A DNA stretch of 64,000 nucleotides from Streptomyces sp. FIT100 (GTDB taxonomy: Bacteria; Actinomycetota; Actinomycetes; Streptomycetales; Streptomycetaceae): contig NZ_CP075715.1 of NCBI RefSeq assembly GCF_024584805.1, positions 2,716,001 to 2,780,000 of the forward strand. The letters are read 5' to 3'. Each line of letters begins with the position of its first letter. Position 1 is the first letter of the stretch. Of the stretch, positions 17,224-25,684 are shown in pieces. Both the position numbers and the translations under genes were made by a program. Under the pieces are notes generated by a model, which did not search any database, had not been told where the DNA came from, and saw only the letters and a program-made list of their open reading frames with translations.

Positions 17224-19059
17224 GTGCAGGACCGGACGACCCCCTCCAGACGTACTCTCCTCACCGCAACCGCCGCCGGAGCCGCGGCCGTCGCTCTTGC
17301 CGCAGGCCCCGCGAGCGCCCACAGCGACGCCCGGGCCCAGGCCGCCACTCGTGACCGCCTCAAGCGGCTCATCTCCCGGATGAGTCTGGAGGAGAAGGTC
17401 GGGCAGCTCTTCGTCATGCGGGTGTACGGCCACTCGGCCACCGCCCCCGACCAGGCCGATATCGACGCCAACCTCACGGAGATCGGCGTCCGGACGGCCG
17501 CCGAGCTGATCGAGCGTTACCACGTCGGCGGAATCATCTACTTCGTCTGGGCCCACAACACCCGCGACCCCCACCAGATCGCCGATCTCTCCAACGGCAT
17601 CCAGCAGGCGGGCCTCGCCCAGCCCACGCCCATCCCCCTGCTGATCTCCACCGACCAGGAGCACGGCATCGTCGCCCGCGTCGGCAAGCCCGCGACCCTC
17701 GTGCCCGGTGCGATGGCGCTCGGCGCGGGCGGTTCGCGGTCGGACGCCCGGGAGGCGGCGCGGATCGCCGGTGCCGAGCTCGCCGCGATGGGCATCGTGC
17801 AGAACTACGCGCCGGTCGCCGATGTGAACGTGAACCCGGCCAACCCCGTCATCGGCGTACGGTCCTTCGGTGCCGATCCGCAGTCCGTGGCCGGGCTCGT
17901 CGCCGCCCAGGTGCGCGGGTACCAGAGCGCGGGCGTCGCCGCGACGTCCAAGCACTTCCCGGGCCACGGCGACACCAAGGACGACAGCCACTACGCCCTC
18001 CCCACCATCCACCACACCCGCGAGCAGTGGGGCGAGCTGGACGCACCGCCGTTCCAGGCCGCCATCGCCGCCGGGATCGACTCGATCATGACCGCGCACA
18101 TCGTGGTCCCCGCGCTCGACCCCAGCGAGGACCCCGCGACCCTCTCCCGCCCCATCCTGACGGGCATACTGCGCGAGCAGCTCGGCTACGACGGGGTCGT
18201 GGTCACCGACTCGCTCGGCATGGCGGGCGTGCGGCAGAAGTACGGCGACGAGCGCGTCCCCGTGCTGGCGCTGAAGGCGGGCTGCGACCAGCTGCTCAAC
18301 CCGCCGAGCCTGCCCCTCGCCTGGAACGCCGTCCTCGATGCCGTCAAGACCGGCGAGCTGACCGAGCAGCGCCTCGAAGAGTCCATCCTGCGCATCCTCC
18401 TGCTGAAGACGAAACTCGGGCTGTTCCGCGGCCCGTTCGTCACCCATGAGGGAGTGGACCGCATGGTCGGCACCCGGTCGCATCTGAAGGCCGCGGACCG
18501 GATCGCCGAGGAGACGACGACCCTGCTGGCCAACGAGGGCGGCCTGCTGCCGCTTTCCCCCCGCCGGCACGCCGACGTCCTGGTCGTCGGCGCCGATCCG
18601 GCCTCGCCCTCCGGGACGACCGGCCCTCCCACCACCACCCTCGCCACGGCCTTCACCGAACTCGGGTTTGCGGCGACCGTGGTGTCCACCGGCATCACCC
18701 CGACCGCCGCGAAGATCGACGAGGCGGTGGCGGCCGCGGCCGGTAGGGACGTCGTCGTCGTCGGCACGTACAACGTCTCGGCGACCAGCCCCCAGCGCAC
18801 GCTGGTGGCCCGGCTCGCCGCGACGGGCGTGCCCGTGGTCACGGTCGCCATCCGCAATCCGTACGACATCGCACAGCTGACGGGCATGGGCGCCGCGGCC
18901 TCGCTCGCCGCGTACAGCTGGACGGACGTCGAACTGAGCGCGGCCGTCAGGGTGATCGCGGGCCGCGCCGAGCCGTCGGGGAGGCTCCCCGTGCCGGTGC
19001 AGCGGGCGGACGATCCCGCCCAGGTGCTGTACCCGGTGGGATACGGACTGACCTATTAG
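17224..19059 (+). CDS. secreted glycoside hydrolase family 3 (beta-N-acetylhexosaminidase-like)
   Basis: A 611-residue GH3 enzyme. The N-terminus has a twin-arginine-type signal (SRRTLLTATAAGAAAVALAA, cleavage near ASA-HS), so export by Tat is likely. The catalytic barrel includes TDQEHG, the NagZ-type KHFPGHGDT motif and the nucleophile Asp329 in VVTDSLGM; a C-terminal GH3_C-like domain follows from about 420. KHFPGHG is typical of beta-N-acetylglucosaminidases, so chitin or peptidoglycan fragments are likely substrates. GTG 17224 is chosen for the GGGAGGAGC site; ATG 17209 is an alternative. Confidence 0.88.
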   Translation: MQDRTTPSRRTLLTATAAGAAAVALAAGPASAHSDARAQAATRDRLKRLISRMSLEEKVGQLFVMRVYGHSATAPDQADIDANLTEIGVRTAAELIERYHVGGIIYFVWAHNTRDPHQIADLSNGIQQAGLAQPTPIPLLISTDQEHGIVARVGKPATLVPGAMALGAGGSRSDAREAARIAGAELAAMGIVQNYAPVADVNVNPANPVIGVRSFGADPQSVAGLVAAQVRGYQSAGVAATSKHFPGHGDTKDDSHYALPTIHHTREQWGELDAPPFQAAIAAGIDSIMTAHIVVPALDPSEDPATLSRPILTGILREQLGYDGVVVTDSLGMAGVRQKYGDERVPVLALKAGCDQLLNPPSLPLAWNAVLDAVKTGELTEQRLEESILRILLLKTKLGLFRGPFVTHEGVDRMVGTRSHLKAADRIAEETTTLLANEGGLLPLSPRRHADVLVVGADPASPSGTTGPPTTTLATAFTELGFAATVVSTGITPTAAKIDEAVAAAAGRDVVVVGTYNVSATSPQRTLVARLAATGVPVVTVAIRNPYDIAQLTGMGAAASLAAYSWTDVELSAAVRVIAGRAEPSGRLPVPVQRADDPAQVLYPVGYGLTY

Positions 19060-19180
19060 GTAGTAGCGCGGTGTGGGCCGCGCCGTCGGCGCACCACCCT
19101 CACACGGCGCAAAGTCCCTCTGCTCCCCCGGCGTGCACCCGGGCCCGCGGGTCACGCCGGGCGGAGCGATCGGGGGATGC

Positions 19181-19459
19181 ATGCACGCGGGACGTCTGCC
19201 GGGCGTGGGCGTGGTCTGCGCACTCATGGTCGCCTGCCATCCGTCACCGGGAGGCGGCAGCCGTGGCGTCACCGGTGCGCGCGAGGCGGCGTGCACGAGC
19301 GAGAGGGCGGTGGCCCGAGTTCACGGTGGTGTCCGCCATGGAGGAGCGGGCGCAGTGCCCGTCCTCGGCCGATCCGTACGTCCGGCTGCCGTTCGGGGAA
19401 GACCCGGTGGGCTGCGCCCGTCGCCTGTGGCACACGGTCGACGGACGCAGCCCGGGTGA
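19181..19459 (+). pseudogene. decayed lipoprotein-like gene (frameshifted)
   Basis: ATG 19181 opens a short frame whose start reads as a lipoprotein signal (GVGVVCALMVACHPSPGGGS, lipobox MVAC). After about base 19310 that frame loses the typical third-position G/C bias, while the +1 frame gains it and reads like ordinary protein (PEFTVVSAMEERAQCPSSADPYVRLPFGEDPVG is contained there, in two overlapping pieces). A one-base change near 19305-19315 would join the halves. The second frame has no stop before entering the opposite peptidase gene, so the end is also disrupted. The stretch 19060-19180 holds no gene. Confidence 0.45.
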
Positions 19460-20932
19460 TCACGGGCGCAGCGTCGGCTCCCGCTCGATGTCCTGCTTGT
19501 CGAGCTTCGCGTCGGGCTTCGTCAGCCGCTTCGCCTTCGCCGGGTCCTCCTGGACCGCGGTCGGGGCGACGCCCGCCCACTCCAGGATCCGCGCAGTGGC
19601 CTGCGCCTTCTGGTCGGGGTTCAGACCGGCCACGTTGGCGCCGTGGTTGGCGCCGGGGGCGGTGAAGACATAGCTGTCGCGCGCGCCCTTGCCGAGCCTG
19701 AACGGTTCAGCACCCCACGGGTCGTTCTCGCCGTAGACGAAGAGCATCTGCCGGGCATGGTGGCGGACCCAGCCGTCCACGTCGTCCATCACCCACGGCT
19801 TGAAGTGCATCGGGATGTCCCGCGGCACGAAGTTCCGCGGCGGCTGGTAGCCGTAGCGGCTCAGTCCCTTGAGGTGCGGCAACGTGATGGTGGGCGCGCC
19901 CAGCTCGGTGCCCGCCTGGTAGTAGTACGGGGTGTACGGCTCCAGGCCCTGGTCGGTGTAGAAGGAGAAGCCGGAGATCGCGTCGACGCTGTCCCAGATC
20001 TCCTGGTCCGTGGCGGTCGCCGCGACCGGGACCGCGTCGCAGTCGGCGGCCAGGCTGTACTGCCAGAACGCCCAGGTGTAGTCGAGGACGACGGCCTCGA
20101 AGGCCCTGTCGAGCGAGCCGACGGTCTTGAAGGTGTAGCCGTTGTCGGCCGCGTACGTGGTGTAGAGGGCCTCCAGCGGCTCACGGCGTACGAGCGCCTC
20201 GCGCTGCACCGCGTTCAGCTTGTCGCGGCACTCCTTGGTGCCGACCTTCTCGAAGAACCGGTCGTAGGCCGCGTCCTCCTTGTTGTCCACGTCGTTGGGC
20301 GCGACGTACGCGACGACACCGTCCATGTCCCGCGGGTAGAAGCGCTCGTAGTACGTTGCGGTCATGCCGCCCTTCGAGCCGCCGGTGGAGATCCACTTCT
20401 TGTCGTAGATCTTCTTCAGCGCGCCGAAGACACGGTGCTGGTCGCTCGCGGCCTGCCAGATGTCGAGCTTGGACCAGTCGGCGGGCTGGGGCCGGGACGG
20501 GGTGAAGTAGCGGTACTCCAGGTCGACCTGGTTGCCGTCCACGATCTGGGTGGGCTCGCGGCGGCGGGGGCTCGTGCCCACGTTGTAGCCGCTGGTGTAG
20601 AAGACGGTCGGGCGGGCCGTGTCCTTGTGCAGCACGGTGATCCGCTGCTGGAACGTGCCCTTGGAAGGCCGGCGGTGGTCGACCGGCTGGGTGTAGTTCA
20701 GGACGAAGTAGCGGTAGCCGGGGTACGGCTTCTCCTCGATCAGGCTCATCCCGGGGATCGCGAGGATCCGGTCCTTGATGTCGGCTTCCGTGCCGGTGTC
20801 GGCAACGGTGCCGGCGGACGCTCCCGGTGAGCCCGTGACGGCCGGATCGGCGGCGGTGGCCGCGCTCGCCGTCGCACCTGCCGTGCCTATGAGCACGGTC
20901 AGCGACAGCAGCCATCTCAGCGCCTTGCGCAT
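19460..20932 (-). CDS. secreted tripeptidyl aminopeptidase, PS-10/S37 family
   Basis: A 490-residue exported serine peptidase. Signal peptide at residues 1-28 (MRKALRWLLSLTVLIGTAGA...ATA). The nucleophile is Ser186 in GGSKGG; the C-terminal histidine is likely in APGANHGANV and the acid in YGENDPW. Length and motifs match the Streptomyces PS-10 (MEROPS S37) peptidases that remove N-terminal tripeptides. It is transcribed convergently with the decayed gene before it. Confidence 0.88.
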   Translation of the reverse strand: MRKALRWLLSLTVLIGTAGATASAATAADPAVTGSPGASAGTVADTGTEADIKDRILAIPGMSLIEEKPYPGYRYFVLNYTQPVDHRRPSKGTFQQRITVLHKDTARPTVFYTSGYNVGTSPRRREPTQIVDGNQVDLEYRYFTPSRPQPADWSKLDIWQAASDQHRVFGALKKIYDKKWISTGGSKGGMTATYYERFYPRDMDGVVAYVAPNDVDNKEDAAYDRFFEKVGTKECRDKLNAVQREALVRREPLEALYTTYAADNGYTFKTVGSLDRAFEAVVLDYTWAFWQYSLAADCDAVPVAATATDQEIWDSVDAISGFSFYTDQGLEPYTPYYYQAGTELGAPTITLPHLKGLSRYGYQPPRNFVPRDIPMHFKPWVMDDVDGWVRHHARQMLFVYGENDPWGAEPFRLGKGARDSYVFTAPGANHGANVAGLNPDQKAQATARILEWAGVAPTAVQEDPAKAKRLTKPDAKLDKQDIEREPTLRP

Positions 20933-21040
20933 GCAGCACCCTCCCCTTGGTTCACATTGGTCGCGGTGAACCTAGCGGGGGCAACACCCACATCGCCAGA
21001 CCCAGTTGTCGTGGCGAATTCCGGTCAACGGTGCGTCAGT

Positions 21041-21100
21041 ACAGGATTCGACAACGGAATCGGCAACGGAATCGGCACTGGATTCAGCACAGGATCCAGC
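21041..21100 (+). repeat. five 12-bp degenerate tandem units
   Basis: Five adjacent 12-bp units: ACAGGATTCGAC, AACGGAATCGGC twice (21053-21064 and 21065-21076, identical), ACTGGATTCAGC and ACAGGATCCAGC. They span the gap between the peptidase start and the 3' end of the small secreted protein gene, overlapping its last 17 bases. Confidence 0.75.
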
Positions 21101-21479
21101 CGGTCGAGGCGCTGTGCCCGGCGATGGCGCCCGAGACGCGGACGCAGCGGTTGAGCGCGTGCACGGTGACCGGGCCCGCCTGCCGGGTGAAGCGGCCCCT
21201 GTCCACGGCGGCGTGGCCGCCGCGGGGCTGGAGGGACACCGACATCTCCCGCCGGGCGCCGGGCTTTCTGGCGACGGCGAGGGCGCACACGTACTGGCGG
21301 GTCTTGTGGATGCGCAGCTCGCCCGTCGCGAACAGCACCGTCTTCGCCGGGCGTCCGGAGCACACGGACACGGCCGCCGCCTGCTGTCTCCCGGAACCGG
21401 CCGCGGACAGCGTCATGACGACGGCGAGCACCACGACGGTATGCACCACCAGTCTTCCGAACACCCTTGCTCCCCTCAT
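21084..21479 (-). CDS. small secreted protein of unknown function
   Basis: A 131-residue protein with a signal peptide (FGRLVVHTVVVLAVVMTLSA, cleavage about residue 29) and a basic mature region with three cysteines. Third-position G/C bias is very strong, supporting a real gene despite the lack of a recognised domain. ATG 21479. It lies between the ABC exporter and the S37 peptidase, all on the minus strand. Function not assigned. Confidence 0.65.
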   Translation of the reverse strand: MRGARVFGRLVVHTVVVLAVVMTLSAAGSGRQQAAAVSVCSGRPAKTVLFATGELRIHKTRQYVCALAVARKPGARREMSVSLQPRGGHAAVDRGRFTRQAGPVTVHALNRCVRVSGAIAGHSASTGWILC

Positions 21480-21511
21480 GCACCAAGCCGTACTGACGTA
21501 CGACGCAACAC

Positions 21512-21552
21512 GGGCCCGGGCGGTTGCCGAAACCGGCAACTCACCCGGGCCC
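21512..21552 (-). terminator. terminator downstream of the ABC exporter
   Basis: Nested stem: GGGCCCGGG (21512-21520) pairs with CCCGGGCCC (21544-21552) and GTTGCCG pairs with CGGCAAC inside, with an AAAC loop region. It lies 22 bp past the exporter stop. Confidence 0.65.
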
Positions 21553-21573
21553 GCTGGGCGGGGGTTCAGGGCC

Positions 21574-24500
21574 TCAGGCCGGCGTGGGCGCCTCCTCCGT
21601 GGGCGCCTCCTCGCCGATGAACGTCCGCCACAGCCGCGCGTACCGCCCGTCCTCGGCCAGGAGTTCGTCGTGCGTACCGTCCTCGACGACCCGGCCGCGG
21701 TCCATGACGACCACCCGGTCGGCGCGGGCGGCGGTGGTCAGCCGGTGGGCGACGACGAGCGTCGTGCGGCGTCCGGTGAGACGGTCGGTGGCCTGGTTGA
21801 CCTGGGCCTCGGTGGCCAGGTCCAGCGCGGCGGTCGCCTCGTCGAGCAGGAGCACGTCCGGGTCGACGAGCTCCGCCCGGGCGAGCGCGACGAGCTGGCG
21901 CTGGCCCGCCGAGAGGTTCCGGCCGCGCTCGGCGACCTCATGCAGATAGCCGCCGTCCAGCATGGCGATCATGTCGTGGGCGCCGACGGCACGGGCCGCC
22001 GCCTCCACCTCGGCGTCGGTCGCCTCCGGACGCCCGTACGCGATGGCGTCGCGCACCGTGCCGGGGAAGAGGTACGCCTCCTGCGGGACGACACCGAGCC
22101 GGTGCCGGTACGCGGTGAGGTCGAGGTCGCGCAGATCGGCGCCGTCGGCCGTGACCCGCCCGCTGCTCGGGTCGTAGAACCGGGCCACCAGCTTGACCAG
22201 CGTCGACTTGCCCGCGCCGGTCTCGCCGACGAAGGCGACCGTCTGCCCGGCCGGGATCCGCAGGTCGACGCCGCTGAGCGCTTCTTCGTCGTCGCCGTAG
22301 GCGAACGACACGTCCTCGAAGGCGATCTCGCCGCGCAGCGACAGCACGTCGAGCGGCTCCCGGGCCTCGGCCGTCGACGTCGGCTCGCGCAGCAGCTCCT
22401 GGATGCGGCCCAGCGACACGGTCGCCTGCTGATAGCCGTCGAAGACCTGCGACAGCTGCTGCACGGGCGCGAAGAACAGATCGATGTACAGCAGATACGC
22501 GACCAGCGCACCCGTCGTGAGCGTGCCCGCCTCGATCCGTCCCGCGCCGACGATCAGCACGGCCGCGGCCGCCACCGACGCCAGCAGCTGGACGAACGGG
22601 AAGTACACGGAGATCAGCCACTGGCCGCGCACCCGCGCCTCGCGGTAGCTCTCGCTGCGCTCCACGAACCGCCGGTTCCCGGAGCGCTCGCGGCGGAACG
22701 CCTGCACGATCCGCAGCCCGCTGACCGACTCCTGGAGGTCGGCGTTGACGACGCCGATGCGCTCGCGCGCGAGTTCGTACGCCCTCACCGACCGGCGCCG
22801 GAAGAAGAAGGTGCCCACGACCAGCACCGGCAGCGTCGCGAAGACCACCAGCGCCAGCTGCACGTCGATCACCACCAGCACGGCCATGATGCCGAAGAAG
22901 GTGACGACCGAGACGAAGGCGGTGACCAGACCGGTCTGGAGGAACGTGGACAGGGCATCCACGTCCGTCGTCATCCGGGTCATGATCCGGCCGGTCAGCT
23001 CGCGTTCGTAGTAGTCGAGGCCGAGCCGCTGCAACTGCGCGAAGATCTTCAGCCGGAGCGCGTAGAGGATCCGCTCGCCGGTGCGCCCCGTCATCCGGGT
23101 CTCGCCGATCTGCGCCGCCCACTGCACGACCACGGTGACGAGCGCCAGCGCGGACGCCGCCCACACCGCGGCCATCGCCGCCTTCTCGACACCGTCGTCG
23201 ATGCCGTGCCGGATCAGCACCGGCAGCAGCAGGCCCATGCCCGCGTCCATCGCGACCAGCACCAGGCTGAACAGCAGCGGGAGACCGAAACCGCGCAGCA
23301 GCCTGCGCAGTCCGTACGACACCTCGGGCGTCACCGCCCGCACCTCGTCGACGTCGGGCGTCTCGGTGGCCGGGGGCAGCGCCGCGACCTGGGCGAGCAG
23401 CTCGGGCGTGGCCCCGGTGACCGCGTCCTCCTCCGCCTCCTCCTTGCGCACCCACAGCGGCGGCGTGATGCCCCGCTCGGCGTCGAACCCGGCGTCGAGC
23501 TCGGCCAGGACGGTGCGGTCCTCGGGCAGCTCGACGGTGACGGTGTGCCCCGGCGAGACCCCGCCCATCTCGTCCGGGTCGGTGAGCAGCCGCCGGTACA
23601 GCGCGGAGCGCTCCTGGAGCTCCTCGTGGGTGCCGATGTCGGCGAGCCGGCCGCCGTCGAGTACGGCGATGCGGTCGGCGAGGCCGAGCGTGGAGCGGCG
23701 GTGGGCGATGAGCAGCGTCGTCCGCCCGGCCATCACGCCGCGCAGCGCCTCGTGGATCTCGTGCTCGACACGCGCGTCCACGGCGGAGGTGGCGTCGTCG
23801 AGGAGCAGCAGCCGGGGGTCGGCGAGGATCGCGCGGGCGAGGGCGATGCGCTGGCGCTGGCCCCCGGAGAGGGTGAGGCCGTGCTCACCGACCGTGGTGG
23901 CGTACCCGTCGGGCAGCTCGTCGATGAAACGGTCCGCCTGCGCCGTGCGCGCGGCCTGGACGATCTCCTCGTCCGTCGCGTCGGGCTTTCCGTACGCGAT
24001 GTTGGCGCGGACGGTGTCGGAGAAGAGGAAGCTGTCCTCCGGGACGAGGCCGATGGCGGCGCGCAGCGAGTCGAGGGTCAGCTCGCGCACGTCGTGGCCG
24101 CCGACGAGGACGGCGCCGTGCGTGACGTCGTAGAAGCGCGGCAGCAGCAGCGAGACGGTGGACTTCCCGCTGCCCGACGAGCCGACGACGGCCACGGTCT
24201 CACCGGGCCTGATCTCCAGCGAGAAACCGTCGAGCACGGGCCGCCCCGCCTCGCCGGCGGAGCCGTACGCGAAGCCGACGTCGTCGAACTCGACGGTCGC
24301 CGGGGCGTCGGGCGGCAGCTCCTTCGTGCCCTCCTGCAGCGACGGCCGGGTGTCGATCAGCTCCAGCACCCGCTCGACCCCGGCCCGGGCCTGCTGGCCG
24401 ACGGTGAGCACCATGGCGAGCATCCGCACCGGCCCGACGAGCTGGGCGAGATAGGTCGAGAAGGCGACAAAGGTACCCAGGGTGATCTGGCCGCGGGTCG

Positions 24501-25305
24501 CCAGCCAGCCACCCAGCGCCAGCATCGCGACCTGTCCGAACGCGGGCACGGCCTGAAGGGCGGGGGTGTAGCGGGCGTTGAGCCGGATCGTGCGCAGCCG
24601 GCCCGCGTAGAGCCTGCGGCCGACCTCCCTGAGCTTTCCGGTCTCCTGCTCCTCCTGGCCGAAACCCTTGACGACCCGGACACCGGAGACGGCCCCGTCG
24701 ACCACGCCGGCGACGTCGGCGGCCTGCTGCTGGGCGTACCAGGTGGCGGGGTGCAGCTTGACCCGGCTGCGCTTGGCGATGAACCAGAGGGCGGGGCCGA
24801 CGGCGAGCGCGACCAGGGTGAGCGGCAGCGACAGCCAGGCCATGACGGCGAGGGAGATGACGAAGAGGAGGACGTTCCCGATCGTCATCGGGAGCATGAA
24901 GAGCAGCCCCTGGATGAGCTGGAGGTCGCTGGTCGCCCGTCCGACGACCTGTCCCGTGGAGAGCTCGTCCTGGCGCCGGCCGTCGAGCCGGGTGATCGTC
25001 GCGTACATCTCGGTACGGAGATCGTGCTGGACGTCGAGGGCGAGGCGGCCACCGTAGTAGCGGCGGATGTAGGTGAAGACGTAGACGACGACCGCGGCGC
25101 CGATCAGCAGACCGGTCCAGACCGCCAGTGACCGTGTGTGATCGCCGATGACGTCGTCGATGACGACCTTGGTGATCAGGGGGACGACGGCCATCACGGC
25201 CATGCCGGCGAGCGAGGACCCGAGGGCGAGCACGACGTTCAGCCGGTACCGCCAGGCGTACCCGGCCAGCCGCCGTGCCCACGAATGCTCTGCCGCCGCC
25301 GTCAC
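21574..25305 (-). CDS. single-chain ABC exporter with two TMD-NBD halves
   Basis: A 1243-residue full-length ABC exporter in one polypeptide: TMD1 (about 15-300), NBD1 with Walker A GSSGSGKST and signature LSGGQRQR, an acidic linker (about 585-650), TMD2, then NBD2 with GETGAGKST and LSAGQRQL. The first NBD has a D in place of the catalytic E after Walker B (LLLLDDATSA) while the second has LLLLDEATAA, so NBD1 is probably a degenerate site, as in asymmetric exporters. In most actinobacteria the halves are two genes. GTG 25305 follows GGGAGGCAC. Substrate (drug or lipid) unknown. Confidence 0.92.
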   Translation of the reverse strand: MTAAAEHSWARRLAGYAWRYRLNVVLALGSSLAGMAVMAVVPLITKVVIDDVIGDHTRSLAVWTGLLIGAAVVVYVFTYIRRYYGGRLALDVQHDLRTEMYATITRLDGRRQDELSTGQVVGRATSDLQLIQGLLFMLPMTIGNVLLFVISLAVMAWLSLPLTLVALAVGPALWFIAKRSRVKLHPATWYAQQQAADVAGVVDGAVSGVRVVKGFGQEEQETGKLREVGRRLYAGRLRTIRLNARYTPALQAVPAFGQVAMLALGGWLATRGQITLGTFVAFSTYLAQLVGPVRMLAMVLTVGQQARAGVERVLELIDTRPSLQEGTKELPPDAPATVEFDDVGFAYGSAGEAGRPVLDGFSLEIRPGETVAVVGSSGSGKSTVSLLLPRFYDVTHGAVLVGGHDVRELTLDSLRAAIGLVPEDSFLFSDTVRANIAYGKPDATDEEIVQAARTAQADRFIDELPDGYATTVGEHGLTLSGGQRQRIALARAILADPRLLLLDDATSAVDARVEHEIHEALRGVMAGRTTLLIAHRRSTLGLADRIAVLDGGRLADIGTHEELQERSALYRRLLTDPDEMGGVSPGHTVTVELPEDRTVLAELDAGFDAERGITPPLWVRKEEAEEDAVTGATPELLAQVAALPPATETPDVDEVRAVTPEVSYGLRRLLRGFGLPLLFSLVLVAMDAGMGLLLPVLIRHGIDDGVEKAAMAAVWAASALALVTVVVQWAAQIGETRMTGRTGERILYALRLKIFAQLQRLGLDYYERELTGRIMTRMTTDVDALSTFLQTGLVTAFVSVVTFFGIMAVLVVIDVQLALVVFATLPVLVVGTFFFRRRSVRAYELARERIGVVNADLQESVSGLRIVQAFRRERSGNRRFVERSESYREARVRGQWLISVYFPFVQLLASVAAAAVLIVGAGRIEAGTLTTGALVAYLLYIDLFFAPVQQLSQVFDGYQQATVSLGRIQELLREPTSTAEAREPLDVLSLRGEIAFEDVSFAYGDDEEALSGVDLRIPAGQTVAFVGETGAGKSTLVKLVARFYDPSSGRVTADGADLRDLDLTAYRHRLGVVPQEAYLFPGTVRDAIAYGRPEATDAEVEAAARAVGAHDMIAMLDGGYLHEVAERGRNLSAGQRQLVALARAELVDPDVLLLDEATAALDLATEAQVNQATDRLTGRRTTLVVAHRLTTAARADRVVVMDRGRVVEDGTHDELLAEDGRYARLWRTFIGEEAPTEEAPTPA

Positions 25306-25393
25306 CAGTGCCTCCCGATGTCCTGTTCTGCCGGAAGGCACCAACACGGGCCGCGGCGGATTTCATCCCGCGGCAACGTGCCGCAACAAAAGT

Positions 25394-25423
25394 ACGGTCC
25401 CTGGTCCTAGGACCAGGGACCGT
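25394..25423. promoter_or_regulatory. 30-bp perfect palindrome upstream of the ABC exporter
   Basis: A perfect dyad centred on CCTAGG (25406-25411), outer arms ACGGTCCCTGG and CCAGGGACCGT. It lies 89-118 bp upstream of the exporter GTG. It has no loop bases and no T-run, which suits an operator for a dimeric (TetR/MarR-type) repressor better than a terminator, but a terminator for the upstream hydrolase cannot be excluded. Confidence 0.6.
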
Positions 25424-25470
25424 TCCCGGGAGCCGTACGGAGTACATGAGGCAGCCGAACGGGAGAGCGG

Positions 25471-25684
25471 CTAGGTCGTGTCTGACACATGGCGCCGTCC
25501 GCCCGCAGGGCGGCGTGCGCGGCATCCGGTACGTGCCATCGCAAGGCAGAGGACCATCCTCGTACCGGACGCACTCGGATGACTCCGACAACGCAGCGTC
25601 GGGGCACCTCCCGTGCCCGAAGGGCTACGGAGGAGTGCGTGCCGGGCATCGCGCACCAGGCGGGACTTGTCAGACACGGCCTAG
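25471..25684. mobile_element. MITE-like element with terminal inverted repeats
   Basis: About 214 bp bounded by CTAGGTCGTGTCTGACA (25471-25487) and TGTCAGACACGGCCTAG (25668-25684), inverted copies with one mismatch. CTAG at both ends is consistent with a 4-bp target duplication of the IS5-family YTAR type. No transposase is encoded, so it would move only in trans. Internal inverted segments (TCCGGTAC/GTACCGGA) and a 30-mer hairpin core (25601-25630) shared with desA are present. The right-hand CTAG supplies the TAG stop of the adjacent hydrolase. Confidence 0.7.

Noticed and set aside
19460..21479. Biosynthetic cluster around the secreted peptidase
   Set aside because: Neighbours are unrelated secreted and transport proteins; no tailoring or peptide-precursor genes are seen.
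20947..25131. A very long plus-strand open frame (over 1300 codons) opposite the ABC exporter
   Set aside because: It is the mirror of the exporter coding strand. Its composition is that of reverse-complement high-GC codons (Arg/Asp/Gly/Val-rich, no domains), and the exporter on the minus strand is unambiguous.
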